DNA of 64,000 nucleotides from Actinomadura atramentaria DSM 43919. GTDB taxonomy: Bacteria; Actinomycetota; Actinomycetes; Streptosporangiales; Streptosporangiaceae. Below are positions 25,551 to 34,208 of the stretch, one piece after another. Each line of letters begins with the position of its first letter. The first letter of the stretch is position 1. A model generated the notes under the pieces. That model was not told the origin of the DNA, did no database searches, and saw only the letters and a list, made by a program, of their open reading frames with translations. The DNA lies in NCBI RefSeq assembly GCF_000381885.1, contig NZ_KB907213.1, forward strand, positions 106,151 to 170,150, read 5' to 3'. A program made the position numbers and the translations under genes.

Positions 25551-27578
25551 TCAATGGGGCAGGTCGACGCGGAACAGGTTCGCGCCGTCGCTGAACACCA
25601 GCCGGTGCTCGCCCTGCGCCGCGAGCCGCCGGACCGCGTGCTCGACCACGACGGTCGGGGCACGCCGTGAGCTGGGGTCGATCCGGACGATCTTGCCGCC
25701 GTCCAGGCTCGCGTACAGCGCGGTGCGGGTCGCCACGATGTCGCCGCCCGTCGTGTTCGAGCCGAGCGCGTAGCGCTTGAGGACCCGGCCGGTCCGCGGA
25801 TCGACGGAGAAGACGGTCTTTCCGGCCACGCCCCAGAGCTTTCGGTCAGGGCCGATGACGACGGAGTTGACCGTCCCCGCGCCCGGCACCGGCACGCTCT
25901 CCCAGAGCTTGCGGCTGCGCGCCGTGTCCCAGGCGAACACCGTCCCCTCGTCGCGGGTCGGCTTCGTCGTGCCGAGGCCGCCGGTGATCGACGTCCCGCC
26001 GTAGACGACGCGGCCGCGCGCGGTCAGGCCGAACACGCTCTCGTCCTGCACGACGTTGCGGGTGACCTGCGTCTTACCGGTGCGCGGGTCGTAGATCGCG
26101 AGCGCGCCGCCGAGGCGGTCGCCGTCCGGCACCGTGCCCACGGCGATCTTGCCGTCCACCTCGGCGAGCGCGCGGGCCCGCATCTGGAGGTCGGCCTTGA
26201 GGTTGACCGCGAGCTTCGGGTTGTCCGGCGTGCCCTCCGGGCCGGGCGAGTACTCGGGGCTGCTCCACGGCTTCGCCGGGTCGTAGGAGTACAGCCGGGC
26301 CTCGGGGTACGTGCCGATCCACACCCGGCCATCGGACGCTTCCAGGACCGACTCGACCTGCGAGAACCGGTTGAACGTCGCCTTCCCGTCCGCCGGGTCC
26401 ACGAGCGACAGGCCGCCGTTGAGGAACCCGCCCGCGTACGCGCGGCGCTTCCCGGCCGCGACGGACAGGATCTCGATCGGCTCCCGGCGGACGTCCGTGG
26501 GCAGGATCGCGAACTCGCCCGTCTGCGGGTTGTACCGGAACATGTCGCCGCGCCACAGCGTCCCGACGATGCTCTTGCCCGGATAGTCGGGAAGGCCGAG
26601 TTCCGCCCAGCCGATCGACCGGGCGTTCTGGACGCGGCCGGTGAACGTCAGGCCGGTGCCGGTGAGCTTCTTCGTCGCGGGGTCGTAGCGCTTCAGCTCG
26701 CTCTGCTGGATCAGGTAGATCTCGCCGTCGTCACCGGCGGGGGAGACGTCCAGGCCGTGGGCCTGCGGGATCTCGTCCGTCCACTGGCCCGACGCGACGT
26801 CGTACACGAACATCGGGCTCGGGAACGCGTTGCCGATGCGGACGTACAGCCGACCGTCGCGCGCGTTGATGTCGTAGACCTGCTGGCCCTCGATCGACTC
26901 CAGGCCGGGCGGCTTCGGCAGTTCGCGGGACACACCGGTGGCCGGATCGAGTTCGGCGATGTGCGCCTGCGCGTAGGAGCCCGTGTAGACCTTGCCGTTC
27001 ATGACGGCGATGCTCTTGACGTACGTCTGGCCGGGGACGGGCTGGCCGTAGTCGCGGAACGCACCGGTGCGCGGGTCGTACCGGAACACCCGGCCGCCGG
27101 GCGACGTGCCGCCGTAGATGTTGCCGTCCTCGTCGCTGGCGAGCCGCCACACGAACGACTGGCCGGGGATCGGCTGCCCCAAATCCTCCACGGTGTCCCC
27201 GGAGCCGGGCCGCCACCGGTACAGATGCCCGTCGTTGTAGGTCCCTGCGTAGACCGAGCCGTCCGGCGCGGCGGTCACCGCCCAGCCGCCCTCCGCGCCC
27301 GGCAGCGGCGCGGTGACCAGCCGCGCGCCGGTCGCCGGGTCGACCGCGTTCAGGTACGCGGGCTTGCCGGTCGAGACGTTCCAGAGCGCGGGCCGCCCGT
27401 CCGGACCGGGCGCGACCGTGCCGCCGATGAGCAGCACGTCGGAGAGCGGGACGCCGAGCGGCACCACGGCCGCCGGGTGCGGGTGGCGCGGCGGGCGGGC
27501 CGCCGCGGGGGCGGCGGCCGTCGGGACGAGGAGCGCGGCGGCGAACGACGCCGCCGCGATCGAGCGCGGTCTGGGCAC
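25551..27578 (-). CDS. Secreted beta-propeller protein (first copy)
   Basis: The 675-aa protein has a signal peptide (basic start, Ala-rich core, cleavage near AAARPP, residue 28) and then propeller-like blades with DPATG, YDPRTGAFRDYG and GGTSPGGRVFRYDP elements, typical of the quinoprotein/SMP-30/lyase-like propeller groups. No catalytic set can be named. It should act outside the cell, next to the importer. It shares its layout (GGTSPGG...YDP..G..RDYGQ) with the divergent gene at 27778, so the two are paralogues. Operator copy 5 is 25 bp upstream. Confidence 0.85.
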   Translation of the reverse strand: MPRPRSIAAASFAAALLVPTAAAPAAARPPRHPHPAAVVPLGVPLSDVLLIGGTVAPGPDGRPALWNVSTGKPAYLNAVDPATGARLVTAPLPGAEGGWAVTAAPDGSVYAGTYNDGHLYRWRPGSGDTVEDLGQPIPGQSFVWRLASDEDGNIYGGTSPGGRVFRYDPRTGAFRDYGQPVPGQTYVKSIAVMNGKVYTGSYAQAHIAELDPATGVSRELPKPPGLESIEGQQVYDINARDGRLYVRIGNAFPSPMFVYDVASGQWTDEIPQAHGLDVSPAGDDGEIYLIQQSELKRYDPATKKLTGTGLTFTGRVQNARSIGWAELGLPDYPGKSIVGTLWRGDMFRYNPQTGEFAILPTDVRREPIEILSVAAGKRRAYAGGFLNGGLSLVDPADGKATFNRFSQVESVLEASDGRVWIGTYPEARLYSYDPAKPWSSPEYSPGPEGTPDNPKLAVNLKADLQMRARALAEVDGKIAVGTVPDGDRLGGALAIYDPRTGKTQVTRNVVQDESVFGLTARGRVVYGGTSITGGLGTTKPTRDEGTVFAWDTARSRKLWESVPVPGAGTVNSVVIGPDRKLWGVAGKTVFSVDPRTGRVLKRYALGSNTTGGDIVATRTALYASLDGGKIVRIDPSSRRAPTVVVEHAVRRLAAQGEHRLVFSDGANLFRVDLPH

Positions 27579-27602
27579 GGGACCTCCCGGGGGTTGGACC
27601 TC

Positions 27603-27620
27603 TTACGGTCTCGGCCGAAA
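27603..27620. promoter_or_regulatory. Island operator copy 5
   Basis: TTACGGTCTCGGCCGAAA lies 25 bp upstream of the first beta-propeller start, on the left side of the divergent promoter region. Confidence 0.75.
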
Positions 27621-27709
27621 GTGTCACGCGATGGATTGGTACCCGTCAACCCCCAGGACGTGTCCAAAAGACGTTGACAGCCGCGCCTATCTGGCTGATC
27701 CGGCTCCAG

Positions 27710-27727
27710 TTACGGCCTTGACCGTTA
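27710..27727. promoter_or_regulatory. Island operator copy 6
   Basis: TTACGGCCTTGACCGTTA lies 50 bp upstream of the second beta-propeller start. Copies 5 and 6 are 107 bp apart, similar in plan to the copy 1/copy 2 pair. Confidence 0.72.
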
Positions 27728-27777
27728 GTCGTTTCGATTGCTATGCCTACCGGAACATCGAGGCAAGGAGTCGATCA

Positions 27778-29739
27778 GTGAGACGATTCGGAGCCGCGCT
27801 CCTGGCGCTGCTGCTCGTCGGGGCGACCCTCGCGGTCGCGCCGGGCGCGGCGGCGGCGAGCCTGGAGACCCTCCCCACGCTGCCCCTGAGCAGCGTCACC
27901 AATCCCGGCGGCGTCGTGGTGAAACGCCCGGACGGGGCCTCGTACCTCTACACCGTGTCCACCGTGTCGGCCGGAAGCGCGATCTTCTCGGTCATCGACA
28001 CCCGCGACGGGCGCCGCGCGTACGAGCTGCCGCTGCCGGGCGCGCTCGGGACCTGGGCGGTGACCGCCGGGCGCGACGGAAGCGCGTTCATCGGCAGCTA
28101 CTCGTCCGGCAAGGCGTTCCACTGGACGTGGGGCGCGTCGGCCGTCACGGACCTCGGCACGCCGCTGCCGGGCGAGACGTTCGTCTGGTCCGTCGCGGCG
28201 GACCGCGCCGGGCGGTTCTACGGCGGGACCTCGCCGGGCGGCAAGCTCTTCCAGTACGACCCGGCGACGAAGGCAGTGCGGGACTACGGGCAGCTCGTCG
28301 CGGGGGAGCAGTACGTCCGCTCGCTCGACATCGCCCCGGACGGCACGGTGTACGCGGGCATCGGCGCGCACGCGCACGTCGTCGCCGTCGATCCGCGCAC
28401 CGGTGCCAAGCGGGAACTCCCGCTGCCCGCCGGCCTCGACACCGACCAGTACGCCTACGACGTGCGGGTGAGCGGGCGGTACCTCGCCGTCCGGTTCGCC
28501 GCGTCGGCGGCCGCCGGGGAACTGTGGGTGTACGACCTGGCCAAGCGGAAGTGGCGGCAGCACGTGACCGGGGTGACGAGCATCGGCCTCGTCGACCACG
28601 GCTCGCGGCTGTACTTCATGCGCGGCACCGCCGTGACCGCGCTCGACCCGCACGGCGGCGCGCTCCGGACGGTCGCGCGCGTCGAGTCCGACTCGCTCCT
28701 GCACGTCGTCGGACTGGTCTCCGGCGGCGACCTGCTGGTGAAGGCCAACACGGGCGGCTCGCTGTGGCGCGTCGGACTCCGGTCCGGGAAGGTCCGCGCG
28801 TTCCACGCTGATCTCGCCGAGCAGCCGACCGCGCCCGAGTCCCTGGGCGTCGGGCCGGACGGCAAGATCTACGCGAGCGGGTACCTGTCCGGCGGGCTGG
28901 CCAGCTACGACCCGGCGACCCGGGCCGTCGTCGGCCACAAGGGCGTCGGGCAGATGGAAGGCATCGTGACCGTCGGGAACAAGCTCTACCTGGGCGAGTA
29001 CCCGAGGGCGCAGGTCTACGAGTACGACCCGGCGCAGCCGTGGGCGCCCGGGACGAACCCGCGCCGGATCATGGACCTGTCCGGGCAGCAGCAGGACCGG
29101 CCGTTCGCGATGGTCGACGCGGGCGGCGTGCTCGCGGTCGGCACCGTCCCGTCGTCCGGCGTGCTCGGCGGCGTGCTGGCGCTCTACGACCCGGCCACCG
29201 GTAAGTCGCGGATCATGCGGGACGTCGTCCCGACGCAGAGCATCGTCGGGCTCGCCTACCGCGACGGCGTCGTCTACGGGACCACGTCGGTGTGGGGCGG
29301 CAACGGCATCGACGCCAAGGACGCCGACGCCAAGCTCGTCGCCGTGGACGTCGCGACCGGCGCCGTCAAGTTCACCGCCGTCCCCGTGCCGGGCGAGCGG
29401 TCGATCAGCGGCGTGACGACCGACGACCAGGGCCACGTCTGGGGCTTCTCCACCTGCACGGTCTTCGAATTCGACCCGGTCGCCCAGAAGACGCTGCGGA
29501 CGGCGAAGTACTGCGACTACCCGTGGGACACCGTCCACCACCTGTGGCGCGACGCCTACCTCTACTTCGACCCCGACGACGGCTACCTGTACGGAAAGGC
29601 GCAGGCCAAGGTCTTCCGCATCGACCGGAGCACGCTCGCCTACACCCAGCTCGTGAGGCCGATCTCGCTGCTCACCCGGACTTCGTCCGGCGACCTCTAC
29701 ATGTCCCGCGAATCGAACTTCTACGTCTACCGCAAGTGA
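27778..29739 (+). CDS. Secreted beta-propeller protein (second copy)
   Basis: The 653-aa product starts at GTG behind AAGGAG (7-nt gap). It has a signal peptide (RRFGAALLALLLVGATLAV...AAAAS) and blades with GGTSPGGKLFQYDPATKAVRDYG and similar elements through to the end. It is paralogous to the gene at 25551 but differs in many blades. Three cysteines lie in the C-terminal part (FSTCTVFEF, AKYCDYPW region). Extracellular ligand binding, or a lyase-like activity on a polymer, are options; neither can be shown here. Confidence 0.85.
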   Translation: MRRFGAALLALLLVGATLAVAPGAAAASLETLPTLPLSSVTNPGGVVVKRPDGASYLYTVSTVSAGSAIFSVIDTRDGRRAYELPLPGALGTWAVTAGRDGSAFIGSYSSGKAFHWTWGASAVTDLGTPLPGETFVWSVAADRAGRFYGGTSPGGKLFQYDPATKAVRDYGQLVAGEQYVRSLDIAPDGTVYAGIGAHAHVVAVDPRTGAKRELPLPAGLDTDQYAYDVRVSGRYLAVRFAASAAAGELWVYDLAKRKWRQHVTGVTSIGLVDHGSRLYFMRGTAVTALDPHGGALRTVARVESDSLLHVVGLVSGGDLLVKANTGGSLWRVGLRSGKVRAFHADLAEQPTAPESLGVGPDGKIYASGYLSGGLASYDPATRAVVGHKGVGQMEGIVTVGNKLYLGEYPRAQVYEYDPAQPWAPGTNPRRIMDLSGQQQDRPFAMVDAGGVLAVGTVPSSGVLGGVLALYDPATGKSRIMRDVVPTQSIVGLAYRDGVVYGTTSVWGGNGIDAKDADAKLVAVDVATGAVKFTAVPVPGERSISGVTTDDQGHVWGFSTCTVFEFDPVAQKTLRTAKYCDYPWDTVHHLWRDAYLYFDPDDGYLYGKAQAKVFRIDRSTLAYTQLVRPISLLTRTSSGDLYMSRESNFYVYRK

Positions 29740-29744
29740 CCGGA

Positions 29745-29774
29745 ACCGCGTCCCGCCGTGCGGCGGGACGCGGT
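29745..29774. terminator. Bidirectional terminator
   Basis: A 13-bp perfect stem (ACCGCGTCCCGCC and its complement) with a 4-nt loop separates the second beta-propeller gene from the convergent MFS gene and marks the right edge of the island. Confidence 0.8.
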
Positions 29775-31213
29775 CACCCGTCGTCCTGCGCGGTGAGCGG
29801 TTTGGCGATGTCCTCCAGGCCGCGCCGTTCGGCCTTGACGCCGAAGACGACCTCGATGAGACCCGCCGCGATCATCAGCAGCGCGCCGATCACGAACGCG
29901 ATGGCCGTGTCCCGGACGCCGCCCTCGATCAGCTTCGAGAAGACGAGCGGGCCGGAGATGCCGCCCGCCGCCGTGCCGATCGCGTAGAAGAACGCGATGG
30001 CCAGCGCGCGGGTCTCCATCGGGAAGACCTCGCTGACGGTGAGATAGGCGGAACTCGCACCGGCCGAGGCAAAGAACAGGACCACGCACCAGCACGCCGT
30101 CATCGTCACCGCGCTGAGGACTCCCGCGTCGAAGAGCCAGGCGGTGAGGAGCAGGAGGACGCCGGAGAGGATGTACGTCCCGCTGATCATCGGCTTGCGG
30201 CCGACCGAGTCGAAGAGAGGGGAGAGCAGCAGCGGCCCGAGGAAGTTGCCCGCCGCGATGACCGCGTAGAAGTACCCGGTGTCGGTGTCGATGTGGAAGA
30301 ACTTCGTGAGGATGTCGGCGTAGCCGAACGTGATGGCGTTGTAGAGGAACGCCTGCCCGATGAACAGCGCGAAACCGAGGATGGCGCGCTTGGGGTAGTG
30401 CGCCCACAGCGTCCGCGCGATGAGGCCGAATCCGAGGCTCTTGCGCTGGTGGATGACGATCGACTGGGACGGCTCGGTGAGCGATTTCCCGCTCTCCTGC
30501 TCGACCTCGCGTTCGACGTCCCCGACGAGTTTCTCCGCCGCGTCCGTCTTCCCGTGGATGATGAGCCATCTCGGACTCTCCGGGACGTGCCGTCGCACGA
30601 CCAGGATGATCAGTCCCAGCAGCACGCCGAGGCCGAACGCGAGCCGCCACCCGACGTCCACCGGCAGCTTGCTCAGCACCGGGACGGTCAGCAGCGCGCC
30701 CGCCGCCGCGCCCAGCCAGAAACTGCCGTTGATGACGATGTCGATCCGGCCGCGGTGGCGGCTCGGGATCAGCTCGTCGATCGCCGAGTTGATCGCCGCG
30801 TACTCGCCGCCGATGCCGAAACCGGTGATGAAACGGCACATGAAGAACCACCACGGCGTCCACGACAGCGCGGTCAGCGCGGTGCCGAGGAGGTACACCA
30901 GCAGCGTGATCATGAACAGTTTCTTGCGGCCGAACCGGTCGGTGAGCCAGCCGAAGAACAGCGAGCCGGTACAGGCTCCGGCCACGTACACCGCGGCGCC
31001 CATTCCGGAGACCGCGCCCGCCGTGATGTTGACGCCGCTGCCCGGCTTGGCGAGCTGCGGTGCGAGGTTTCCGACGATCGTGACCTCGAGGCCGTCGAGA
31101 ATCCAGACGGTGCCGAGGCCGATGACGATCATCCAGTGCCAGCGTGCCCAGGGCAGCCGGTCCAATCGGGCCGGAATCTTCGTCCGGACCACGCCCGTTT
31201 CGGCGCTACTCAT
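29774..31213 (-). CDS. MFS transporter, sugar/organic-acid porter type
   Basis: The 479-aa protein has twelve predicted membrane helices, the loop-2/3 motif FGWLTDRFGRKKLF, a second-half counterpart DSVGRKPM, and PESPRWLI before a large central loop. This is the layout of sugar porters and related aromatic-acid carriers. The ATG at 31213 has GGGTGA nearby; a GTG at 31222 has none. It has no island operator and is separated from the island by a terminator, so it is probably regulated apart. Confidence 0.9.
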   Translation of the reverse strand: MSSAETGVVRTKIPARLDRLPWARWHWMIVIGLGTVWILDGLEVTIVGNLAPQLAKPGSGVNITAGAVSGMGAAVYVAGACTGSLFFGWLTDRFGRKKLFMITLLVYLLGTALTALSWTPWWFFMCRFITGFGIGGEYAAINSAIDELIPSRHRGRIDIVINGSFWLGAAAGALLTVPVLSKLPVDVGWRLAFGLGVLLGLIILVVRRHVPESPRWLIIHGKTDAAEKLVGDVEREVEQESGKSLTEPSQSIVIHQRKSLGFGLIARTLWAHYPKRAILGFALFIGQAFLYNAITFGYADILTKFFHIDTDTGYFYAVIAAGNFLGPLLLSPLFDSVGRKPMISGTYILSGVLLLLTAWLFDAGVLSAVTMTACWCVVLFFASAGASSAYLTVSEVFPMETRALAIAFFYAIGTAAGGISGPLVFSKLIEGGVRDTAIAFVIGALLMIAAGLIEVVFGVKAERRGLEDIAKPLTAQDDG

Positions 31214-31354
31214 GCTGATCACCCGTCACGAAAGGGGTCGTAACCGGTGGGAAAGTCAGCAAACGCCATGATCATCAAAGGTTCCGTCGGGACGCGGCCG
31301 ACCTGCGGCGCGGCGCGGAACCTTTGCGATCGGCAGGGAGCGGGATGAACCCCG

Positions 31355-32347
31355 TCAGCGCGCGTCGCGGCGGTCCAGGAGGGCGTTGACGAGCGCCGCG
31401 CCGCGCCCGGCGTCGTCCACGCTGACGGTGAGCCGCCCGCCGGACCGGTACCGCAGGACGAGGCAGTCCCCGCCGCGGATCATCACGGCCGCCGAGCCGG
31501 GCAGCCCGCGCAGCCCCCAGCCGCCGACCTGGCTCGGCCGGACGTCCTCGGCCCACGCGCGCTCGATCCGCTCCAGCGGGATGCGGCGGACGGGACGGCC
31601 GAGCGGCCCGAACCCGATCGCGACGCCGCGCTCGGACACCCGGACCCGCACCGCCGACAGCAGCAGTCCGGCGACGAGCACGACGAGCGCCCCGGCGGCC
31701 AGGCCGAACGCGGTGCCGCCGCCGACGCCGGTCGCGCCGAGCAGGGTGAGGACGAGCGTCGCGGCGGCGGACGCGACGGCGACGGCGGCGAGCGCGGGCG
31801 ACGACACGCGGCCGACCCACGCGGACCGCTGGCCGGGGCGCAGCGGGAGGCGCGGCGCGTCCAGCTCGCCGGGGGAGGGCGGGTCGGCGGGGCCGCGGCC
31901 GAGCCACCCGGCCAGGCCGCCGACGGCCGCCGCACCGGCGAGCGTCAGCGCGACGGACCAGCCGGAGAGCCGCGCGTCCGCCCATGTGGAACGGTCCAGG
32001 TTGGCGCCGACCAGCACGGCCGCGATGCCCGGGACGAACACCGTCCAGCCGGCGAGGAAACCCCACCAGTAGGCGCGCGTCGAGCGGCGCTCGAAGACGC
32101 GGCCGTGCAGCGCCAGCCCCGTCAGGACCACCCACGCGGCGGCCCACAGGCCGAGGACCGCGGCGGTGTTCGCCGCGAACGACGCGTGGCCGTCCGGGAC
32201 CGCCGAGTCGCGCCAGTGCGTCCCCATCGGGTCGGGCAGGCGGCCGCGCACGGCGAACAGCAGGCCCGCCAGCGCGGCGCAGCCCGCCGCGCCCCAGCAC
32301 GCGGCCCCGAGCGCCGCGCGGACGTGCGGTCTTGCGTTCGTGGTCAC
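31355..32347 (-). CDS. DUF1648-type membrane protein
   Basis: The 330-aa protein has several membrane helices. The DUF1648 signature is near residue 35 (GRLPDPMGTHWRDSAVPDG), and a C-terminal soluble part (GFGPLGRPVRRIPLERIERAWAE) resembles the PH-like part of related proteins. Such genes typically sit next to a YtrA-like GntR regulator, as here: its start overlaps that gene's stop by 4 nt. Probably a membrane-stress-linked operon; function unknown. Confidence 0.8.
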   Translation of the reverse strand: MTTNARPHVRAALGAACWGAAGCAALAGLLFAVRGRLPDPMGTHWRDSAVPDGHASFAANTAAVLGLWAAAWVVLTGLALHGRVFERRSTRAYWWGFLAGWTVFVPGIAAVLVGANLDRSTWADARLSGWSVALTLAGAAAVGGLAGWLGRGPADPPSPGELDAPRLPLRPGQRSAWVGRVSSPALAAVAVASAAATLVLTLLGATGVGGGTAFGLAAGALVVLVAGLLLSAVRVRVSERGVAIGFGPLGRPVRRIPLERIERAWAEDVRPSQVGGWGLRGLPGSAAVMIRGGDCLVLRYRSGGRLTVSVDDAGRGAALVNALLDRRDAR

Positions 32348-32691
32348 GGCAGCTCCTTGACGATCGCGAGCAGGTCCTCCCGGCCGAAGCCGAGTCCGCG
32401 CGCCTCCGCGAGCAGGTCGCGCGCCCGCTGGACGAGCAGCGCCCGCCCCGGCGGCACCGTCGCCACGCTGACGCCCCGGCCGCGCCGGAACTCGAGGATG
32501 CCCTCGTCCCGCAGGTCGCGCAGCGCGCGCAGCACGGTGTTGGCGTTGATGCCGAGCGCGTCGGCGAGGTCGCGCGCGGCGGGGAGCCGGTCCCCGGGCC
32601 CGTACGCGCCGTCCCCGATGGCCCGGCGGACGGCCCCCGCCACCTGCTCGTGCAGGGGCCGGGGGTCGTTGAGGTCGAGCGTGAGCAACAT
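32344..32691 (-). CDS. GntR-family regulator, YtrA type
   Basis: The 115-aa protein begins MLLTLDLNDPRPLHEQVAGAVRRAI, has a winged helix (residues ~10-75, with DLADALGINANTVLRALRDL), and then a short helical dimerisation tail, the compact plan of YtrA-type repressors. The ATG at 32691 is the natural N-terminus and lies within an inverted repeat, which suggests a leaderless or nearly leaderless message controlled by its own product. The membrane protein gene follows with a 4-nt overlap. Confidence 0.87.
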   Translation of the reverse strand: MLLTLDLNDPRPLHEQVAGAVRRAIGDGAYGPGDRLPAARDLADALGINANTVLRALRDLRDEGILEFRRGRGVSVATVPPGRALLVQRARDLLAEARGLGFGREDLLAIVKELP

Positions 32692-32714
32692 GGTGCTATC
32701 AACAGTAGCACCAT
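32690..32714. promoter_or_regulatory. Inverted repeat over the gntR start, likely its operator
   Basis: ATGGTGCTA and TAGCACCAT are perfect 9-bp arms separated by 7 bp. The inner repeat is of the kind bound by YtrA-like regulators, and one arm contains the gene's start codon. Confidence 0.7.
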
Positions 32715-32749
32715 CGGGCGTGTCCGACGCCCTCCCTATGCTCGGAGGC

Positions 32750-33190
32750 GTGACCATTCAGCGGATGGACAATGTCGCCATCGTCGTCGACGACCTGGAC
32801 GCGGCCATCGCGTTCTTCACTGCACTCGGAATGGAGCAGGAGGGCCGCGCCCAGATCGAGGGCGCCTTCGCCGACCTCACCGTGGGCATCGAGGGGATAC
32901 GCAGCGAGATCGCGATGATGCGCACCCCGGACGGCCACAGCAAACTCGAACTGACCGCCTACCACGCCCCGGCCGCCATTCCCGCGAACCCGCGCGACAC
33001 GCCGCCCAACACGCTCGGCCTGCACCGCGTCATGTTCGCCGTGGACGACATCCACGCCACCATCGCCCGCCTGCGCCCGCACGGCGCGGAACTCCTGGGC
33101 GAGGTCGCGCGCTACGAGGACATGTTCCTCCTCTGCTACCTGCGCGGCCCCGCCGGAATCATCGTCGCCCTCGCCGAACAGATCAACTGA
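32750..33190 (+). CDS. VOC (glyoxalase/dioxygenase fold) protein
   Basis: The 146-aa protein contains two beta-alpha-beta-beta-beta modules: IQRMDNVAIVVDDLDAAIAFF at the N-terminus and LGLHRVMFAVDDIHATIARL in the middle, ending YLRGPAGIIVALAEQ. Metal ligands would be the His/Glu positions in these strands; only some are visible, so the enzymatic role is open. The GTG at 32750 gives the expected N-terminus, though the GGAGG is only one base before it; ATG 32765 is the alternative. Divergent from gntR; its 3' end overlaps the convergent LysR gene by 8 bp. Confidence 0.82.
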   Translation: MTIQRMDNVAIVVDDLDAAIAFFTALGMEQEGRAQIEGAFADLTVGIEGIRSEIAMMRTPDGHSKLELTAYHAPAAIPANPRDTPPNTLGLHRVMFAVDDIHATIARLRPHGAELLGEVARYEDMFLLCYLRGPAGIIVALAEQIN

Positions 33191-34124
33191 CCCGCGACCA
33201 GGACGGGAGCCAGGTGGGTTTCGGGGGTTCGGGAAGGGTTTCGAGGTGGGTTAGGACGCCCTGGAGTTCCGGGTGGGGGTTCGTTTTCGGGAGGAGCAGG
33301 GAGAGGGGGTAGGCGAGGGTCGGGTCGGTGATCGGGATTCGGCGGAGGTCGTGGCTCGTCGGCCAGATGTAGCGGTCTCGTCGGCCGACGAGGGTTGCGA
33401 TGTCGGGGGATTCGGCGAGGGTGTCCAAAAGCACTTCGTCGCCGAAATGGGGGCCTGCCGCGTCGATGCGGAGGTCGAATTCGGTGGCGAGTTCGTCGTA
33501 GAAGGCCGACCATTCGCTGCCGGGGGCGATGCCCGGCACCCAGATGCGGTGACCCCTGAGCTGTGGCGGGGTGAGTTTGCGGGCGGCGGCGAGCGGGTGG
33601 CGCGGGCCGACGAGCAGTTCCAGCGGGGACGCGAACGCCGGGATCATCCGCACGTCCGGCGGCAGCGCGGCCGGGTCGGTGACCGTGCGGAACGACGCGT
33701 CCACGTCACCCGCCGCGACGGCGGCGGCCGCCGCGCGCGGGTCGTCCACGCGGAGCGTCACCACGTCGAGGTCGGTCCCGGGCCGCGCCCGCCAGTAGTC
33801 GTGCAGGACGACGGCCTGCGCGCTGCGCCGCCCGAGCACGTCGATCCGCAGCGCCCGCGACCCCGGCCGGACCGCCGCGACCGCGCGGTCCACGCCCGCG
33901 ACGATGCCGCGCGCGTGCGGCAGGAACGCCTGGCCGTCCAGCGTCAGCGCGACCCCGCGCGGGGTGCGGGTGAACAGGCGGGCCGCCAGTTCGCGTTCGA
34001 GGGCGGCGATCCGCTTGGAGACCGCCTGCTGGGTGACGCCCAGTTCGTCGGCGGCGTACTGGAACTGCCCGAGTTCGGCGGCTCGGACGAACGATCGCAG
34101 TGCTTCGGTGTCCACGGACGGCAT
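33183..34124 (-). CDS. LysR-family regulator
   Basis: The 313-aa protein has an N-terminal LysR HTH (residues ~5-65: ALRSFVRAAELGQFQYAADELGVTQQAVSKRIAALERELAARLF) and a periplasmic-binding-like effector domain. It is divergent from an MFS exporter gene with an 84-bp gap containing a palindrome, the classic layout for a LysR activator and its target. Confidence 0.92.
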   Translation of the reverse strand: MPSVDTEALRSFVRAAELGQFQYAADELGVTQQAVSKRIAALERELAARLFTRTPRGVALTLDGQAFLPHARGIVAGVDRAVAAVRPGSRALRIDVLGRRSAQAVVLHDYWRARPGTDLDVVTLRVDDPRAAAAAVAAGDVDASFRTVTDPAALPPDVRMIPAFASPLELLVGPRHPLAAARKLTPPQLRGHRIWVPGIAPGSEWSAFYDELATEFDLRIDAAGPHFGDEVLLDTLAESPDIATLVGRRDRYIWPTSHDLRRIPITDPTLAYPLSLLLPKTNPHPELQGVLTHLETLPEPPKPTWLPSWSRVS

Positions 34125-34134
34125 CGTAGGGGCG

Positions 34135-34151
34135 CACAACCGACCGTTGTG
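34135..34151. promoter_or_regulatory. Inverted repeat between lysR and MFS gene
   Basis: CACAAC-CGACC-GTTGTG is a perfect 6-bp-arm palindrome just upstream of lysR. A second, wider pairing (ACAACCGA at 34136 with TCGGTTGT at 34164) overlaps it. Both are plausible LysR recognition and activation sites. Confidence 0.55.
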
Positions 34152-34208
34152 ACGGCCCGAGGATCGGTTGTTTGCTCGCGGGCCCCGTCCGCTGCAGGCT
34201 TCCGGACC

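Noticed and set aside
10677..29739. Aminoglycoside-type biosynthetic cluster
   Set aside because: DegT and Gfo/Idh genes fit, but there are no cyclitol synthase, glycosyltransferase or resistance genes, and an importer with dehydratase/aldolase-type enzymes points to catabolism.
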